Source of the DNA: Fistulifera solaris
Taxonomy: Eukaryota > Bacillariophyta > Bacillariophyceae > Naviculales > Stauroneidaceae
Reading direction: 5' to 3'
NCBI GenBank assembly: GCA_030295235.1
Contig: AP026126.1
Coordinates: forward strand, 1,054,001-1,118,000
Length of the DNA stretch: 64,000 nt
Shown here: positions 31,193-43,011 of the stretch, piece by piece
Numbering within the stretch: position 1 is the first letter of the stretch
Layout: every line of letters starts with the position of its first letter
Notes under the pieces: generated by a model
The model's input: the letters and a program-made list of their open reading frames with translations, nothing else
Databases searched by the model: none
What the model was told of the DNA's origin: nothing
Position numbers and translations under genes: made by a program

Positions 31193-31720
31193 GATCTACT
31201 GACTCCGGAAAGAGAAAATGATACGATGAAGGTTTCTTTGTGTAAAGATGATTCGTTTGGCTGCACCTCAGGGTCGTGCGAAGCGTTGCGAGTTGCGAGG
31301 GGTTTTTTGATCTTCGCTGTTCGATCTTTTGCTTGCACTTATTTTGCACCATAATGGCGGAGTCGGAATCTGACCGGTTCTTAATCTTTTACACATTGAC
31401 TCTGTCTGACGTGTCACAACGTCCAACTTCGTCTCCCGTCGAGTTTAAGATGGAACTGTGTTGTTTTAGCACGTTTCAGATATATACCGTAAATACAGTG
31501 GCGGAATCCACGGTCAACTTACAGACTGACAGATTCCATCACATTCATTTATGACAACGTTGAAAAAGGATGAGAAGGGCAAAAGGCATAAGAGGGAGCA
31601 TTTTGATTTCCAAAATTCGATCCATCGGTTTGTCTCCTTTATAAGAAAAATTAAAGTAAGTCAAGAGGATATATGGAGTGCGCAAAGCTCAATTAGAACT
31701 ATCCTATGCCAAGTTAGAGC
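31193..31720. promoter_or_regulatory. Divergent promoter region, nothing specific
   Basis: A 528-bp spacer between two divergent genes. Short frames here are AT-driven shadows and I find no repeat or RNA gene. Confidence 0.4.
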
Positions 31721-33340
31721 ATGAAAGCAACTGGTAGATCCCAGTACCGATGTCTAGTGGTTTCAATCCTCTCCGTGTCTACTTTCGGCTCGAATGATTG
31801 TGACCCATTCCTTCGCCCTGGAAACGATGTTTCCTTTCCAAGACTATATTACTCCCTGCAACACCCTCTTACGGAAAATAAACGCGCTTCTCGTTACAAT
31901 GGCCTCAAACCAGGTGCTCGGATATCGGAGGCAAGAAATCGTGTCGGAGAAAACTTGCGAGCACTCGTGTCACAGCTCACCCTCTCCGATTCCCCCGAAG
32001 CCCGTTCCCATAGCAACGAGTCGAATAAAGACACAAACTTCCCATCCTCCGGAAAGATATCGATCAACAATGGACCCAAGTCACCACTGGCGTATCGGTA
32101 TTATGCTCGCAATCCCAAACTAAGTCACACATACGGCTCGTTGCCGTTTCTGCTGATAGGACCTAACATTGATCACTGGAAAGTTGTTGCCCGAGAACTC
32201 GCTTCCCGAGGTTATAATGTGATTGTGTGTGAACGAGTTGGCCTAGAAGAATTTCAAAAGAAGAAGACGCAATGGACGCAACATGATTCGACTATTTTGA
32301 TACAAAGCCTACTGGATGCTCTGAAGTGGAACACGGTGGTAATGATCGCATGCGATGAGGAAGCTGTTCTCGCTGTAGAGGCAGCAATGAACTTGGCCTC
32401 TGAGCGAATTTCGGCCTTGATACTATGTGGTCGTATCCCTCAGCCGGAAGGCTTCTGGAAGGAGTATTCGCCTTTAATGCTGAAAAGAGGGCTAGCAGAA
32501 TACGATTCGATAGACGAGATCCTGCAAGACAATCTGCGATGTCCTTTTTCCATTGTTTGGGATGGAGCTATCCCACCGCCTCCAGAAACGGAAACTCGAG
32601 ATGCATTTTCGCAGTCCGATTTACCAACTCGAAATCTGATTCTCGGCGGAGGATCGGCCCCTCATCGACGTCGGCCCGAATTATTTGCCTGGTCCATGAC
32701 GCGTTTTGTTGAGAAGAATCTGGCAACACGTACAAGCTGGACTGAGAATGAACAAAGCGATCGATCGTCCGATCGTGAAGTTGTAGATAGGACTGATGTA
32801 ACATCTTTCATGGCCCAGATGAGTGAACTGTTCAATCCCGAGTCGTTTGTTGTCGGAGGTCGCCTGATAGCTACAGCTATACTTTACGTGGCATTACTGC
32901 GAACGCTTGCTTTCCAATACGGAAGGATTCGATGGGCGACTATCAACGTCAGCTCAGCTGTGAGGATGGTTTTCACATTCCCCGTTACGGTGGTCCGCGG
33001 CATACTAAATGCATTAGGTCAAGTGAAGAAGGGCAAGTCGACACTAATCAATGTGTGCTGTGCAGCCTTCGGCTATTTGCGTTCAATATTATCGCGGCAG
33101 CATCATGAGGTTGTTGGTGAAGATGAAGGCCCTGACATCAGTGACGACCAAAAAGATCAGGACATTGAAGTTGAGTCGGAACAACCTTTAGGGCAGAAAC
33201 AGAACGAAGACGGTGACGAGATTGACGAACCAGATAGTGAAACTGACTCTGGTGATTCATCGCCAGAGCAAACACATGACGAAAAACGAAGGAAGCGCAT
33301 CCCGAGGCCCTACTTTTATTTGGACAACGTAATCGTCTAA
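31721..33340 (+). CDS. Alpha/beta-hydrolase-like membrane protein with acidic tail
   Basis: An uninterrupted 539-residue frame from ATG 31721. A short N-terminal hydrophobic stretch (CLVVSILSVSTFGS) may be a signal peptide. Residues about 130-340 read like an alpha/beta-hydrolase core: LPFLLIGPNIDHWKVVAREL, YNVIVCERVG, then a strand-loop VVMIACDEEAVLAVEAAMNL where the usual G-x-S-x-G nucleophile elbow is replaced by ACDEEA, and SALILCGRI. Catalysis is therefore doubtful. A membrane helix follows (GGRLIATAILYVALLRTLAF), with a second weak one (MVFTFPVTVVRGILNAL). The last 90 residues are strongly acidic. Probably a plastid or ER membrane protein of unknown role. Confidence 0.6.
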   Translation: MKATGRSQYRCLVVSILSVSTFGSNDCDPFLRPGNDVSFPRLYYSLQHPLTENKRASRYNGLKPGARISEARNRVGENLRALVSQLTLSDSPEARSHSNESNKDTNFPSSGKISINNGPKSPLAYRYYARNPKLSHTYGSLPFLLIGPNIDHWKVVARELASRGYNVIVCERVGLEEFQKKKTQWTQHDSTILIQSLLDALKWNTVVMIACDEEAVLAVEAAMNLASERISALILCGRIPQPEGFWKEYSPLMLKRGLAEYDSIDEILQDNLRCPFSIVWDGAIPPPPETETRDAFSQSDLPTRNLILGGGSAPHRRRPELFAWSMTRFVEKNLATRTSWTENEQSDRSSDREVVDRTDVTSFMAQMSELFNPESFVVGGRLIATAILYVALLRTLAFQYGRIRWATINVSSAVRMVFTFPVTVVRGILNALGQVKKGKSTLINVCCAAFGYLRSILSRQHHEVVGEDEGPDISDDQKDQDIEVESEQPLGQKQNEDGDEIDEPDSETDSGDSSPEQTHDEKRRKRIPRPYFYLDNVIV

Positions 33341-33666
33341 AGTGATGGTGCCAAGAGCACGAGTTTTTTTAAATGCGTGGCAGAGACGACGACAAGCCAA
33401 GTTCAGAATCATCTACTAATCAATGCGATACGGACCAGCAAGCGCAGAAATGACGTTTTTTTGATAACTTTTGCGGTCGCATTTACTCCTTCAGTGCTCA
33501 ATATCGCCGTGATCGACATGGGTACACAATAAAATTTAAGTGAAGGTGGTTCGCGTCACCGAAACTCGTAGGAATTGTCACCAACAAACACCGCTCAAAG
33601 CCGAGGTTAGATTGATACAGCTAATTTAAACTGTACTTTCTATCAATGATACTTTTCTCATTAGGT
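33341..33666. other. Convergent spacer, nothing recognised
   Basis: A 326-bp spacer between the stops of two convergent genes. It should hold the 3' UTRs only. Confidence 0.45.
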
Positions 33667-35257
33667 TTACTCGGGTAAGAAGTGTCCTCCCGTACGGTTA
33701 TAGTGGTCAACAAAACAAAGAGATGCTTGTAAGCGCTGTAGCTCTGAACGCGTGAGGCTCGCCTTCTTCTGCAAATCTATTGAACGAATGTTATACCGTC
33801 GAGCTTCATTGTCTTTAACTGTACCCTTTTGCGATCCTCGTGATCCTCCGGGTTGAAAGCTATTACGCTGGGCATTTTGAAAACGCCAGGAGTGATGGAA
33901 TTGTTTGATACTATGGATTTCTTCGTCGTATGCTTCCGCAGGCACAAGGCACATTTAGGGCCGAACATGCAAGGGCGTTCAGATCCTTTTAACCATTCTT
34001 TTCTACCACCCACCATATTTTTCGGTCGCACATTGCCGATACTTCCAATTGTATTGGTGTCACGCCAGCTTGCAAGCCCAACTTTAGCTGTCTCATCTGC
34101 AATTCTTTGTCTTGCTCCATTTCACGAAATCTCACGAGACATTCGCTTTCACGAAGTGCAGCTAAGGCTTTTAGACTCTTTTTGAATTCTCTTATGTCAT
34201 CCTCGACATCTGTATCCTCCACGACTTCGTACTTTTCAAGTTCCTTGAGCTTTCTTTGAATAGCATTCATTGCCGACTCGATCGTGTTCCCGAAATTGAC
34301 TTTTTCAATCATTTCATTCTGTTTCGCACGATTTTCGTAATCACTAACCAGTTCTGCCGCCGATAAGCAGTACATGACGTTTTCTTCCGGTAAATTGTCA
34401 AAAAATTTAATCGTAGAATGCATTTGTTCGGTATTCATATTCTCTTCTGTTTCGGTCGAAATATCCGTATCTCCAAGTAGAAAGCTGTTAAAAGCATGTT
34501 GAGTGTCAACATGCGCTGTTAATGCGGGACCTTTCCACTTTCCCAGAGATGGACGGACCCGAACCGGGGAGCTAATTGCTGTTGCCGACACAACTTGTGA
34601 CCTTGTCCTAGGCCGTGATAATGATGGCTCTTTGAACTCACTGGTTGTGTTTCGGAACGAAGTTGACAGCGAAGTGGGGGTTACCTCTGCTGTTCTCTCG
34701 GAATTTAGCACATTAAGATCGTTTTTGCTTGTCGTCGCCGTAGCCCGACTACGCGTTTCTCGTGTATCCTCTTCAATATCATCAACTTCGATATCTAGTT
34801 TTGGCTTTTTACATCTCAATTCTGTAGATTGAAAACCATCGAAATTCAGTTCGTGACGATCCTTTGTGGTTATCAACCTTGCCTGGCTGCGAGTAATTCT
34901 TATGTCATCTTCATTCCCTTTGGTCTCTGTATCTAATTGTCGCTTTTTTGATCGTAGCTTGGATGATTGAGATCTGTTGCAAGTTGTGCTTGTCGTGGCT
35001 GGCTTGCTACGAGTTATTCGTCCACTATCTACGCTCTCATAAGTCTCTGCGTCTAATACGCCTTTTCTCGACCTTATGAGAATACCATCGGCATCCGCCC
35101 GTGTTTTTTTATCGTCAGATGGAGGGAGGACCTTCAATATCTTGCGGAGCAGCCGGGAAACGATGCTGGTCCCCTTCTGTTCGACGGCAACAGCTTCGTT
35201 TGACCGCGCTTTCCGCGTCTTCACTGCACTGGACGTGCTTTCATTCGTATTCCCCAT
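33667..35257 (-). CDS. TRS-repeat protein with C-terminal Cys cluster, two frameshifts
   Basis: The restored product is about 530 residues. Residues 60-190 hold at least three degenerate repeats of about 45 residues with the pattern LD-x-E...DD-x-R-x-TRS (VLDAETYESVDSGRITRS, QLDTETKGNEDDIRITRS, LDIEVDDIEEDTRETRS). A middle coiled-coil region has NAIQRKLKELEKYEVVED. The C-terminus has a Cys cluster (CMFGPKCALCLRKHTTK) that could bind metal, and ends FLPE. The frame shifts at TTTTT 34018-34022 and CCC 33824-33826; each needs one added base. Basic/TRS-rich composition suggests a nuclear, perhaps chromatin-bound protein, but I do not recognise it. Confidence 0.55.
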
Positions 35258-35572
35258 CCTATGGATTGAGACGACTGATATATGAATGGATTTTTCAGTT
35301 AATAATAGAGCACGATGTTATTGTTGTGATTTGTGTTCATCCTGATTGATGTATTCTGCAGATCGAATGGCGACGAAAATACGGAGGAACGTGACTCGCG
35401 ATTCACGATCACAGTAGATTTGATGTCGGACGGAAAACAGACGCAAATTTCACACAAACCACGGAAAAAATCAGTGAAGAAGAAAAAAATAGCGGAATGT
35501 GAAGAAAAAATGAAAGACAATGAAAACATAGAACTGCAACGTTCAAAAGAGGAAAGATAAAGTACTGCACCC
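35258..35572. promoter_or_regulatory. Divergent promoter region, TRS-repeat gene / TRMT11
   Basis: A 315-bp spacer. A Lys-rich plus-strand frame (about 35423-35560) ends just before the TRMT11 start; I do not think it is coding. Confidence 0.4.
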
Positions 35573-37256
35573 ATGAGCGACCAGACCGATACAACTTCCC
35601 GTCAACCCGACTCCGACGGTGATCGCTACCATCTATTGATTGAGTTTGCTCATAAACATCTCGACTTCCAAATTGCTGAGCTCGAATCTGTACTAGATAT
35701 GCACGGTATTTCGCTGGGCGATGACGAAGAGTGTCGCATTATTGCGTTACCGAATGCACAAATTTCAAAGTTGAAAACGCGTCACAACAAGACAGTGCAA
35801 GTACACCGCGTCAAGGACTCAGGAAGCGGGGCAGCAACGTCACGACGCCCTTTTCTCATTCTTTCTTGGCCTCTTACGTCCAAGTGGATACCCAGCAATG
35901 ATGAAACTCAAACCAGCAACATTGCGTCCTTTATTCTTGAAAGATGTACTTTGGTCAGAAATGTCATGGAGTTATGGGGCATGGCAACTTCTATTGAAGA
36001 ATGTGCCGTGGCAGCTAAAGAATGGATACAAAACAATACCCTGGGCAAACGGATCTTTTCCCGAGTTGCTCCTGAATCCTGGAAACTTACTGTTCATACA
36101 CTGGGGGCAAAGTATACTTACGAAGAGCAAGGCGTGATGCGCAGCCATGTTTCCCATTTGGGATTTTCGGGACCTGTCCAAATGAAAGATCCCGCCAACG
36201 AGTATGTTTTGATACACGAAATCGAGCTTAATGAGACAGGAAGTCCTCTTTACCCGAGACACAGCCCAGAAGGCAAAATCATTCCCGAAAACGATGCTCG
36301 ACCTCCGATTGCCTGCTATTTCGCTCGAACACTGTGTGGAACTCGCCAACACAAAGGACGTGGTAAAGAAAAGTTCAGTTTGAAAAATCGAACTTATCTG
36401 GGGCCTACAAGTATGGATGCCGAGTTGAGTTCCATTATGACGAATCTGGGACACTGCAAGAAAGGAACCATTGCTTTTGATCCTTTTGTCGGCACTGGAT
36501 CCATTCTTCTGTCATGTGCTCTGCGCGGAGCTTTTGCATTGGAACCGATATTGATTTTAGAATCTTGAAGGGGAGAAGTAAGGACGAAAACATTGAGTCG
36601 AACTTTCGTCAATTTAATCTGCCGAAACCAGAGCTCATTCGAAGTGATAACTCCATTTATCATCGCCACTTTCGTACGACGCACCCCATGTATGACGCGA
36701 TCATCTGCGATCCTCCTTACGGTATCCGCGCTGGGGCCAGAAAAAGTGGGTCTCGCCTGGCTGATCCGAAGCCTGTACCGGAAAATCAGCGCCACGACCA
36801 TATTGCGCAGACGCGTCCTTACCCAGTGTCCAATGTCATGGCGGATCTTTTGGATGTAGCAGCGAGAAATTTAGTTCTCGGAGGTCGACTGGTATATATT
36901 ATTCCATCGTACGCTGACTTTGACGACGAGTGTGATCTTCCTCGTCATGAATGTTTGCGTATCGTTCACATCTGTTATCAACCTTTGGGATCAGAGCTAG
37001 GACGCCGGATGGTAACTATGGAGAAGATAGGCGAATACGATGTCTTCAAAAGGGAATCACATTATCTTGTTTCGATATGGATTAACGGTCCTGAGAGTGC
37101 TGAAAAATGTGCTAATATACGAGAAAAGATCCTTGAGAACGCAAAGCTCAAGCCTGAGTACGAATCGAAGTCAGAAATACGTAAGCAGAAGCGAAAGGCA
37201 AACAAGGAGGCAAAAGAATTGCTAAACGCGCCGCTGCTGATAGCTCTACGAACTGA
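35573..37256 (+). CDS. TRMT11: tRNA (guanine-10-N2)-methyltransferase, TRMT11 type, two frameshifts
   Basis: The restored protein is about 561 residues. An N-terminal THUMP-related region comes first (FAHKHLDFQIAELESVLDMH). The Rossmann methyltransferase domain has motif I in FDPFVGTGSILLSCA followed by GTDID, and the catalytic motif IV DPPYGIRAGARK (D-P-P-Y type used by N2-guanine enzymes). Later blocks are GGRLVYIIPS and the basic tail KQKRKANKEAKR. With TRM112 this enzyme makes m2G at position 10 of tRNAs in the cytosol. One base is missing in TTTT 36532-36535 (between FVGTGS and GTDID) and in AAAA 37212-37215; the second correction moves the stop from 37395 to 37256, just clear of ORC5. 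Confidence 0.88.
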
Positions 37257-37265
37257 AAACTTATT

Positions 37266-39724
37266 TCATGAAACGACCCAGAGGAAATTTGATCGAGGCT
37301 GCAATGCTGTAAGCGTCCTCTTTGTCATAGGACAAGAATATTTCGGTTCTCGAAGACGAATAGTGTCCTCACGTTGCCTCTGCCCGTGTTCGTAGATCAT
37401 GCCAATATCGCGCAGAAACGATATGTTATTGTAAAAGATATTGACTCCTCCGCTCGAAGCTTGCCAATATTATCGAAGCCGGCGGTCTTGGCTGTCGAAT
37501 CCTCACAATTGGCTACAATACTAACAAAAACAGAGAGCATCCGTTCTCCTGGAAAATATCTACGTTGAAGCGATTTCGACTCTTCTTCATTAGAACCGAA
37601 AGCAATTTCCTCGTCGTAATCGCGATGAATAGATTTGCGACGTCGTTTGCCATTTTTCTCGATACTGAGAAGTTCTTTGTCGCGATCTGGACTGTTTACC
37701 TGGCAGAGAAATGCAGCGAGAAGCAAGTACTTCGCCATGACAGGAAGCTCGTGAATATGACCCGCGCGTACATTGTCTCCTCCGCTATCAGGAATAACAA
37801 GTGCATTCGCAGATAGTCCTTTTCCATAAACGTTCGGAGGCGAGGCTGAAATTTTTGTCCAAGACGGCTATAACTTTCTCGGGCTCTATTTGCTCTTCCG
37901 TGGACCCGCCGTTTGCCGAGTTGAGGGTTTTTCGGAGGTTTCTTTCCTGCAATGGCTCCGTGTATTGGAGCCAAAATGAACGGCAGATGCTGGTATATTC
38001 TCTGATGTCGACCGTGATATCGTGCACCGATCTGATCATGTTATCTAGAAAGGCTTCATAAAGTACACTAGCAAAGTTGTTTTCATTTCGCTCTTGTTCT
38101 GCATCACCCCTTATCATTGACTGAATGTGTCTAGTCAACATTATCTTCATCAGAGAAAGAATGAATACGTGTCTGTGAGAAGTAATTTCAATATAGACGG
38201 AACGCAGTATCAAACTTACCCTTTTAATCTTTCGTTTATCTTTGTACGCCGCAAAATGGAAATGTGCTGGTTGAAAGTAATCCCCTAAGGTTTCCATGGG
38301 GTCAAGATGCAGCCCTGCAATTTTGGAAGCACATTAGATTAGTTTTATGTATTTTACTTGTCGGCATATCGGCATTATTCGTAACAACTTACGGCTGTAT
38401 TCTAATAGTAAGCTTTTCGATATAAAGATGATCGACAGGTTGAGCTCGAGTAATTGTGGAAGAAGCAGAATCTGAGAAAGAAAATTCACACGTTGTTCGG
38501 GACTTTTGTGAGAATTCATCGATAACATTCTTTCTGCATTATCCAGTACGAGAACTCCACAACGAGCACCTCGAAACAATATTTTCAAATCACATCCCAA
38601 ATTCCAAACCGACATGCTAGTCGATGATGCTCCTGTGCCATATGTAGACTCTCGTCCTAGCGATACACCTTTGTTTTTCTGCAATCTCTTCCTTTCTCTT
38701 TCCTCGCTCTGAAAATCGTAAGAGAACGAATGTTCGCGATCCTGTGGATGTAACTCTGCTATACTGTCAGCGCTTTTGTAGTATAAATCGTTTGCTGTTC
38801 AATTTATCACTCACCGTCGCCTTCACTCATAATTGAACTAATGTATTGACCTCTCGCATCACCGCCAAGTTCGCCGCTTTCAGTAATGCTGCTCGCAAAC
38901 TCTCGATAAACTTTCCGGCACAAACTATCAATGGACGAATCATCCAAGGCCGCACAATTGACATAACTATCCAAATAGATTGCACGGCGTTGAACTCCAT
39001 CGACCCTTTGTTTTACATAGTCCACACACGCTCTCACAACGGCTGTTTTCCCTACCCCAGCTGGACCTGTCACAGACACAGGGGCCGGTACGAACGAGTT
39101 GTTGATTTGAGCTGCCCCTGCCTTTAAGTAGGCCGTTAGCTTTCTTATTTCCGATTCACGGAAGGGAAATTGAACAGACAAAGTTTCGAAAGAAGGTTTC
39201 ACGCAAGTAGAAGTTTTCTTAACGTCTCTCATGTTGTGCGAGGTTGGGAGAAGCATTCCTCGTTTATTTACGTCGAATTGTTCTTTTGCGGTTGCTGCAG
39301 CCGCTTTACGCTTCGGTGCCATTGCTTTATTAGATATTCCCATTCCATATTCTAGACCGATGCGAGAGAGAAAAGCCTTATTTCGCTGCTCATTTTTGGC
39401 TCGTCTTTGCAGCAATGATAATTTATTGTCGTCGACATCCGGAGACATGAGCGATTCTGCGTCTTGATCTAACGAGCCTGTGCTGCTCCGAGTAGCCGGT
39501 GTTGATATTTTCCGTGTATTATCCTCGCTTTCTTGTGTATAAAAGAGGTGTTCATTATCATTCAACTCATATTTGTCATCTAATGGATTCTCAAAAGATA
39601 GTGTAGACGCACGAGCGCTATCATGTGACGAGAATAAGCCTTGACCTGTGGCAGTAGCATCATTCGACTCCTCTTGTGTCGCGTACAAGAGAGGATCGTC
39701 CGACTCGCAGAGAGAAGCGTCCAT
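37266..39724 (-). CDS. ORC5: Origin recognition complex subunit 5, four exons, frameshifted
   Basis: Exons (complement) are 38815-39724, 38393-38741, 38220-38314 and 37266-38144, with introns of 73, 78 and 75 nt. The first 190 residues are a low-complexity leader; then FPFRESEIRKLTAYL and Walker A GPAGVGKTAVV, followed by VLVLDNAERML (Walker B) and NLSIIFISKS. The C-terminus is diagnostic of ORC5: LPVMAKYLLLAAFLCQVN, YFPGERMLSVF and PKYSC near the end. ORC5 is part of the replication-origin binding ATPase. Shifts lie at AAAA 37433-37436 (one missing) and TTTTT 37852-37856 (one extra). The first splice junction is out of phase by one base, so another error in exon 1 is likely. The stop is 9 bp from that of TRMT11. 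Confidence 0.83.
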
Positions 39725-40121
39725 GCTTTTCAGTGTCAGCAAACGACTGTCTTTGCGAGTCGTCGTATTAATCGTCAAACTACACAATGCAAAAGGTGAA
39801 AAGCAATACGAAGTAAGCCGTTGCTGTGGTGCTTCACGTGATTTGATAAGAAAATGAAACGTGGCTTTAGTGCGAGAAAAATAGCCTACAATCGCCTACA
39901 ATAGAGATGGGGCTATGTAATCAAAGCGTTGGTACGACACAAGGTGTTTTCAAGCTATACAAAAGGAGTGTGAGAGGAGAACGAAAAGAACAAACCCATC
40001 ACAAAACGAAAGTACTCGCCGAGGTATCTTTTTCAATTCCGTCGTTGTCGTGTTCTTTTTCATAAAAATATGTTTATTCTTCATTCTTTGTTGACAGCCA
40101 CACGTTGTAAAACAAATACAA
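39725..40121. promoter_or_regulatory. Divergent promoter region, ORC5 / ferredoxin-like gene
   Basis: A 397-bp spacer with no recognised element apart from a tandem GCCTACAAT pair near 39890-39905. Confidence 0.4.
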
Positions 40122-42097
40122 ATGAAGTCAATAGAGCTAGTAGTTGCTGGACTAATGTCGAACGCCGCACAAGAGGCCGTTGCGTTCTCAATCGCACCTT
40201 TCGCCCGCTCGTCGTATGATCTTCGAAACGTCTTGCAATCGTCAACATCCGAATGGTCCGTCACGGATAACTGGGAAGATCTTTCGCAAGAAAACCTACG
40301 AAACTCTGCGTTGACTAGTAATGACATTTTTCATCAAGATCTAGCTTGGAAAGCTGCAGTACAACTGGAACAACAACAATCCGCGAAAAGCATTTCCGCA
40401 GAAGAAGATCAAGCTCTTCAAACAACCATTAGTCAAATTATGTCCGATCACGACGAATTAGAGGCCTACGAATCGATAAATCACCACGTTGATTACTTCG
40501 AAGAAGAACTTGGCCGAGAGATATCTTTGCTGGTCCGATGCAATGAAAGTCCTGAAGAGATGCTGACACGCGAAGGAAGATTGATGCCTTCCGCTCTTTC
40601 TCTAAAGGAAAAGAATGACCCCGCGCAACTTGTGGTCTGGATAGAAAACGGTGATAACCACGATTCTATGGCGAATGGCACTAAAGGGACTACCTCTACG
40701 AACTGGAAGATGACATCATTCTTCCAAAAAAGCCGTTGAGGACATCTTTTTCAACATGCTACAGAGCAAGTCATGGACTGTACGGCAGTCGCATCCTGGA
40801 TGCGAAAGAGTCTGCAAGATGAACAGATAGGCCCCCACGATGGGAGAGTCAGGTCCACTATATCATTGCATGGCACGTATGGCAAGGGATTTTTGACACT
40901 AGATAACTTTTGTCAACTCTATTTGGCTGCAGTGGTCGGCACTAGCCCCTTCCTGGACAAGGATAACTCGCATCCTTATCAGACATTGGAACGGCGTCAA
41001 TCCAGTATACAAGCCGTGTGGAGGGACATTCGGAAACATGGAATTATGTCCCCTAATGAAGAAGAGTTTCAGCAGAAATTTATGGAATTTCGCAATACTT
41101 TAGACCTTCACGTCGACTCAGACTCGGAGATGATAATGGATGAGTGCGAAATAACCGACGAAGTCATTCATGTATCTCAAACGACCGATAAGGAGGGGAG
41201 AAGTAGTTATGAACTGGTTGAGCTTGCTCAGGACCGTCAAAGCCCGCTTTGGATGAACGACGGTAATTTTGGTACGTCCTGCTTTCTAACGATGATCGAG
41301 ATGTCGCATTAAGCTTCACTTACTCTATTTTCTAGTTTTCATTGATGAGGAATCATGCATTGGATGTACCCAGGTAAGAAGTTGCGTGGAAATGTTGCTG
41401 TTCTTCGTCAGCTAATTTATAATGCCCCGTCCTTTCCTGTCTATTGGCAGTGCGTGTCCGCAGCTCCCGCTTCGTTTCGAATGGTCGAAAATGGAAGAGC
41501 TAGAACCTACTCACAGAAAATTAGCCCCGATATATCTGCAGCAGTTGCCACATGTCCGGTTGATTGCATGCATTTCGTGTCCTTCGATGAGTTGAAAGAA
41601 TTGGAAACAGCCAGGGATGTTGGAGATGGAAGAGACGATCACCGACACTTTGGTAACAGTCCAACCTTGGGTTATATTGGCCGAACGCCTTTGCATGTTA
41701 GCAGGAGAGGAACTGACGCAAATCACCGCAGTTCTTGGTATCAGTAAGTACAGCGTATTACGGCTGGATGTGGATATGCAATCAGCGAGAATTCTAACAT
41801 TTGCTCTGCTATCGCTCTACGAACCAGCTATCTGAAGAACAAGTGCCAAAGTAAGTAGCTATCAGTTTGAACTCCTTTAACCATCAAGCACATGATACAC
41901 TAATGGTCGATTTTGCGTTCGTTGAACCAGCATCCACACAATGCCCTCAGCGTGGCTGTTACGACTGTCATCGCTATTCCGAACCAGGTGCCAATCCATA
42001 CTTTCAACAGCGCGTCAAGGAATCAACCCATCAGCGAGCGCAATATTTCATGGCAAAAGGAATCGCAGACCCGTATCGTAAAACAGCCGAATTGTAA
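40122..42097 (+). CDS. Plastid 4Fe-4S ferredoxin-domain protein, five exons with microexons, frameshifted
   Basis: Exons 40122-41262, 41336-41373, 41451-41743, 41828-41850 and 41931-42097 are GT-AG and in phase (introns 73, 77, 84, 80 nt), for about 553 residues. The start is followed by AVAFSIAPFA, an ASAF-like plastid cleavage motif. Residues 1-380 are of unknown fold. A bacterial-type [4Fe-4S] motif spans the exon 2-3 junction: FIDEESCIGCTQ then C, with ATCPVDCMHFVS later. The tail has GYIGRTPLHVSRRGTDANH and CPQRGCYDC, a second Cys cluster. It probably transfers electrons or assembles Fe-S in the plastid. Two compensating one-base shifts lie near 40686 and 40742. Confidence 0.75.
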
Positions 42098-42116
42098 ATT
42101 CACCAAAACAGTTACA

Positions 42117-43011
42117 TTAGCCTTCAATACTTCCTACTCTCGTGTAAGAAGATGACTCGTCTAATGTGAATGTGTAATCGAAAGTGTTATCAAACCAGAG
42201 TGCGTTGACGTAAATCGCAACGCTTGCACCTAGAACAGAGCCGGCCGTCACATCGGCTGGAAAGTGTTTGTTATCGTGCACTCGACTCGCAGCCACAAAC
42301 AACGCCAATGCAATGGGAAGTAATGACAAGATGGAAATAGCACGATAAAATAGCGGAGGTTTGGAGTAAGCCGTTTGGCAGCGCGCAATCCGGCTTCCTT
42401 CTCCCGCAAAAATGACGGTCTGTTCCACTTTTCGAATACTTCGGAGACCGAACTGCTGATGGATAAAGAGCGCCAGCAACGTCAACCCACAAAGGACGTC
42501 GATGCGTGTCCCGAAGGAAACGATTTACGTGCATCATCGGCATCAGCCCCCAAACAGTATTCGTAATTTTCATCCGGTTCACAAAGTTGATAGAAACTGG
42601 GTCGGAGATAACCACAAAGACTTTCATCGACTCCGTCGCCAGATCATTCAGGGCATGCGCTACAGCATACGAGCACACTGTTCTGTGAATCCCATCCAAA
42701 GTTCCGAATCTAGTGCACTTTGTCACGAGAAACAGTTGCAAGAGACCCGGCAAGATCAAACCCAAGAGGAAAAGCCACGTGTTTGATACAGTGTCACCAT
42801 CGAACTGTTCATTGATCGACAAATTGAGAACGTATTCACCCGATTCCAGCAACTGATAAGGAATAGGCCGCTCATGCACAGGAAGAAAATGCAAGAGGAA
42901 AGAACCAAACCCGAGTGCCAGAGAAATACACAACTCAATGACTTGATCCTTGGATAATTGCTGCAAACTCCAGCTTGTAACGGCTCTATCTCGTCCGATT
43001 GTGGCTTCCAT
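42117..43011 (-). CDS. PAP2-superfamily lipid phosphatase, two frameshifts
   Basis: After restoration the protein is about 298 residues with five or six membrane helices (ELCISLALGFGSFLLHFL, WLFLLGLILPGLLQLFLV). All three phosphatase motifs appear once the frame is followed through two small shifts: K-x6-RP in KVFVGYLRP, PSGH in KSFPSGHAS, and SR-x5-H-x3-D in SRVHDNKHFPADV. These enzymes dephosphorylate phosphatidic acid or related lipid phosphates at endomembranes. One base is missing near 42612-42613 and one near 42484-42485; between them the motif segment lies in a third frame. The stop is 19 bp from that of the convergent ferredoxin-like gene. Confidence 0.83.

Noticed and set aside
35333-35560. 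A Lys/Glu-rich 75-codon frame before TRMT11
   Set aside because: Starts with a non-ATG codon, and composition follows from an A-rich leader; more likely promoter or 5' UTR.
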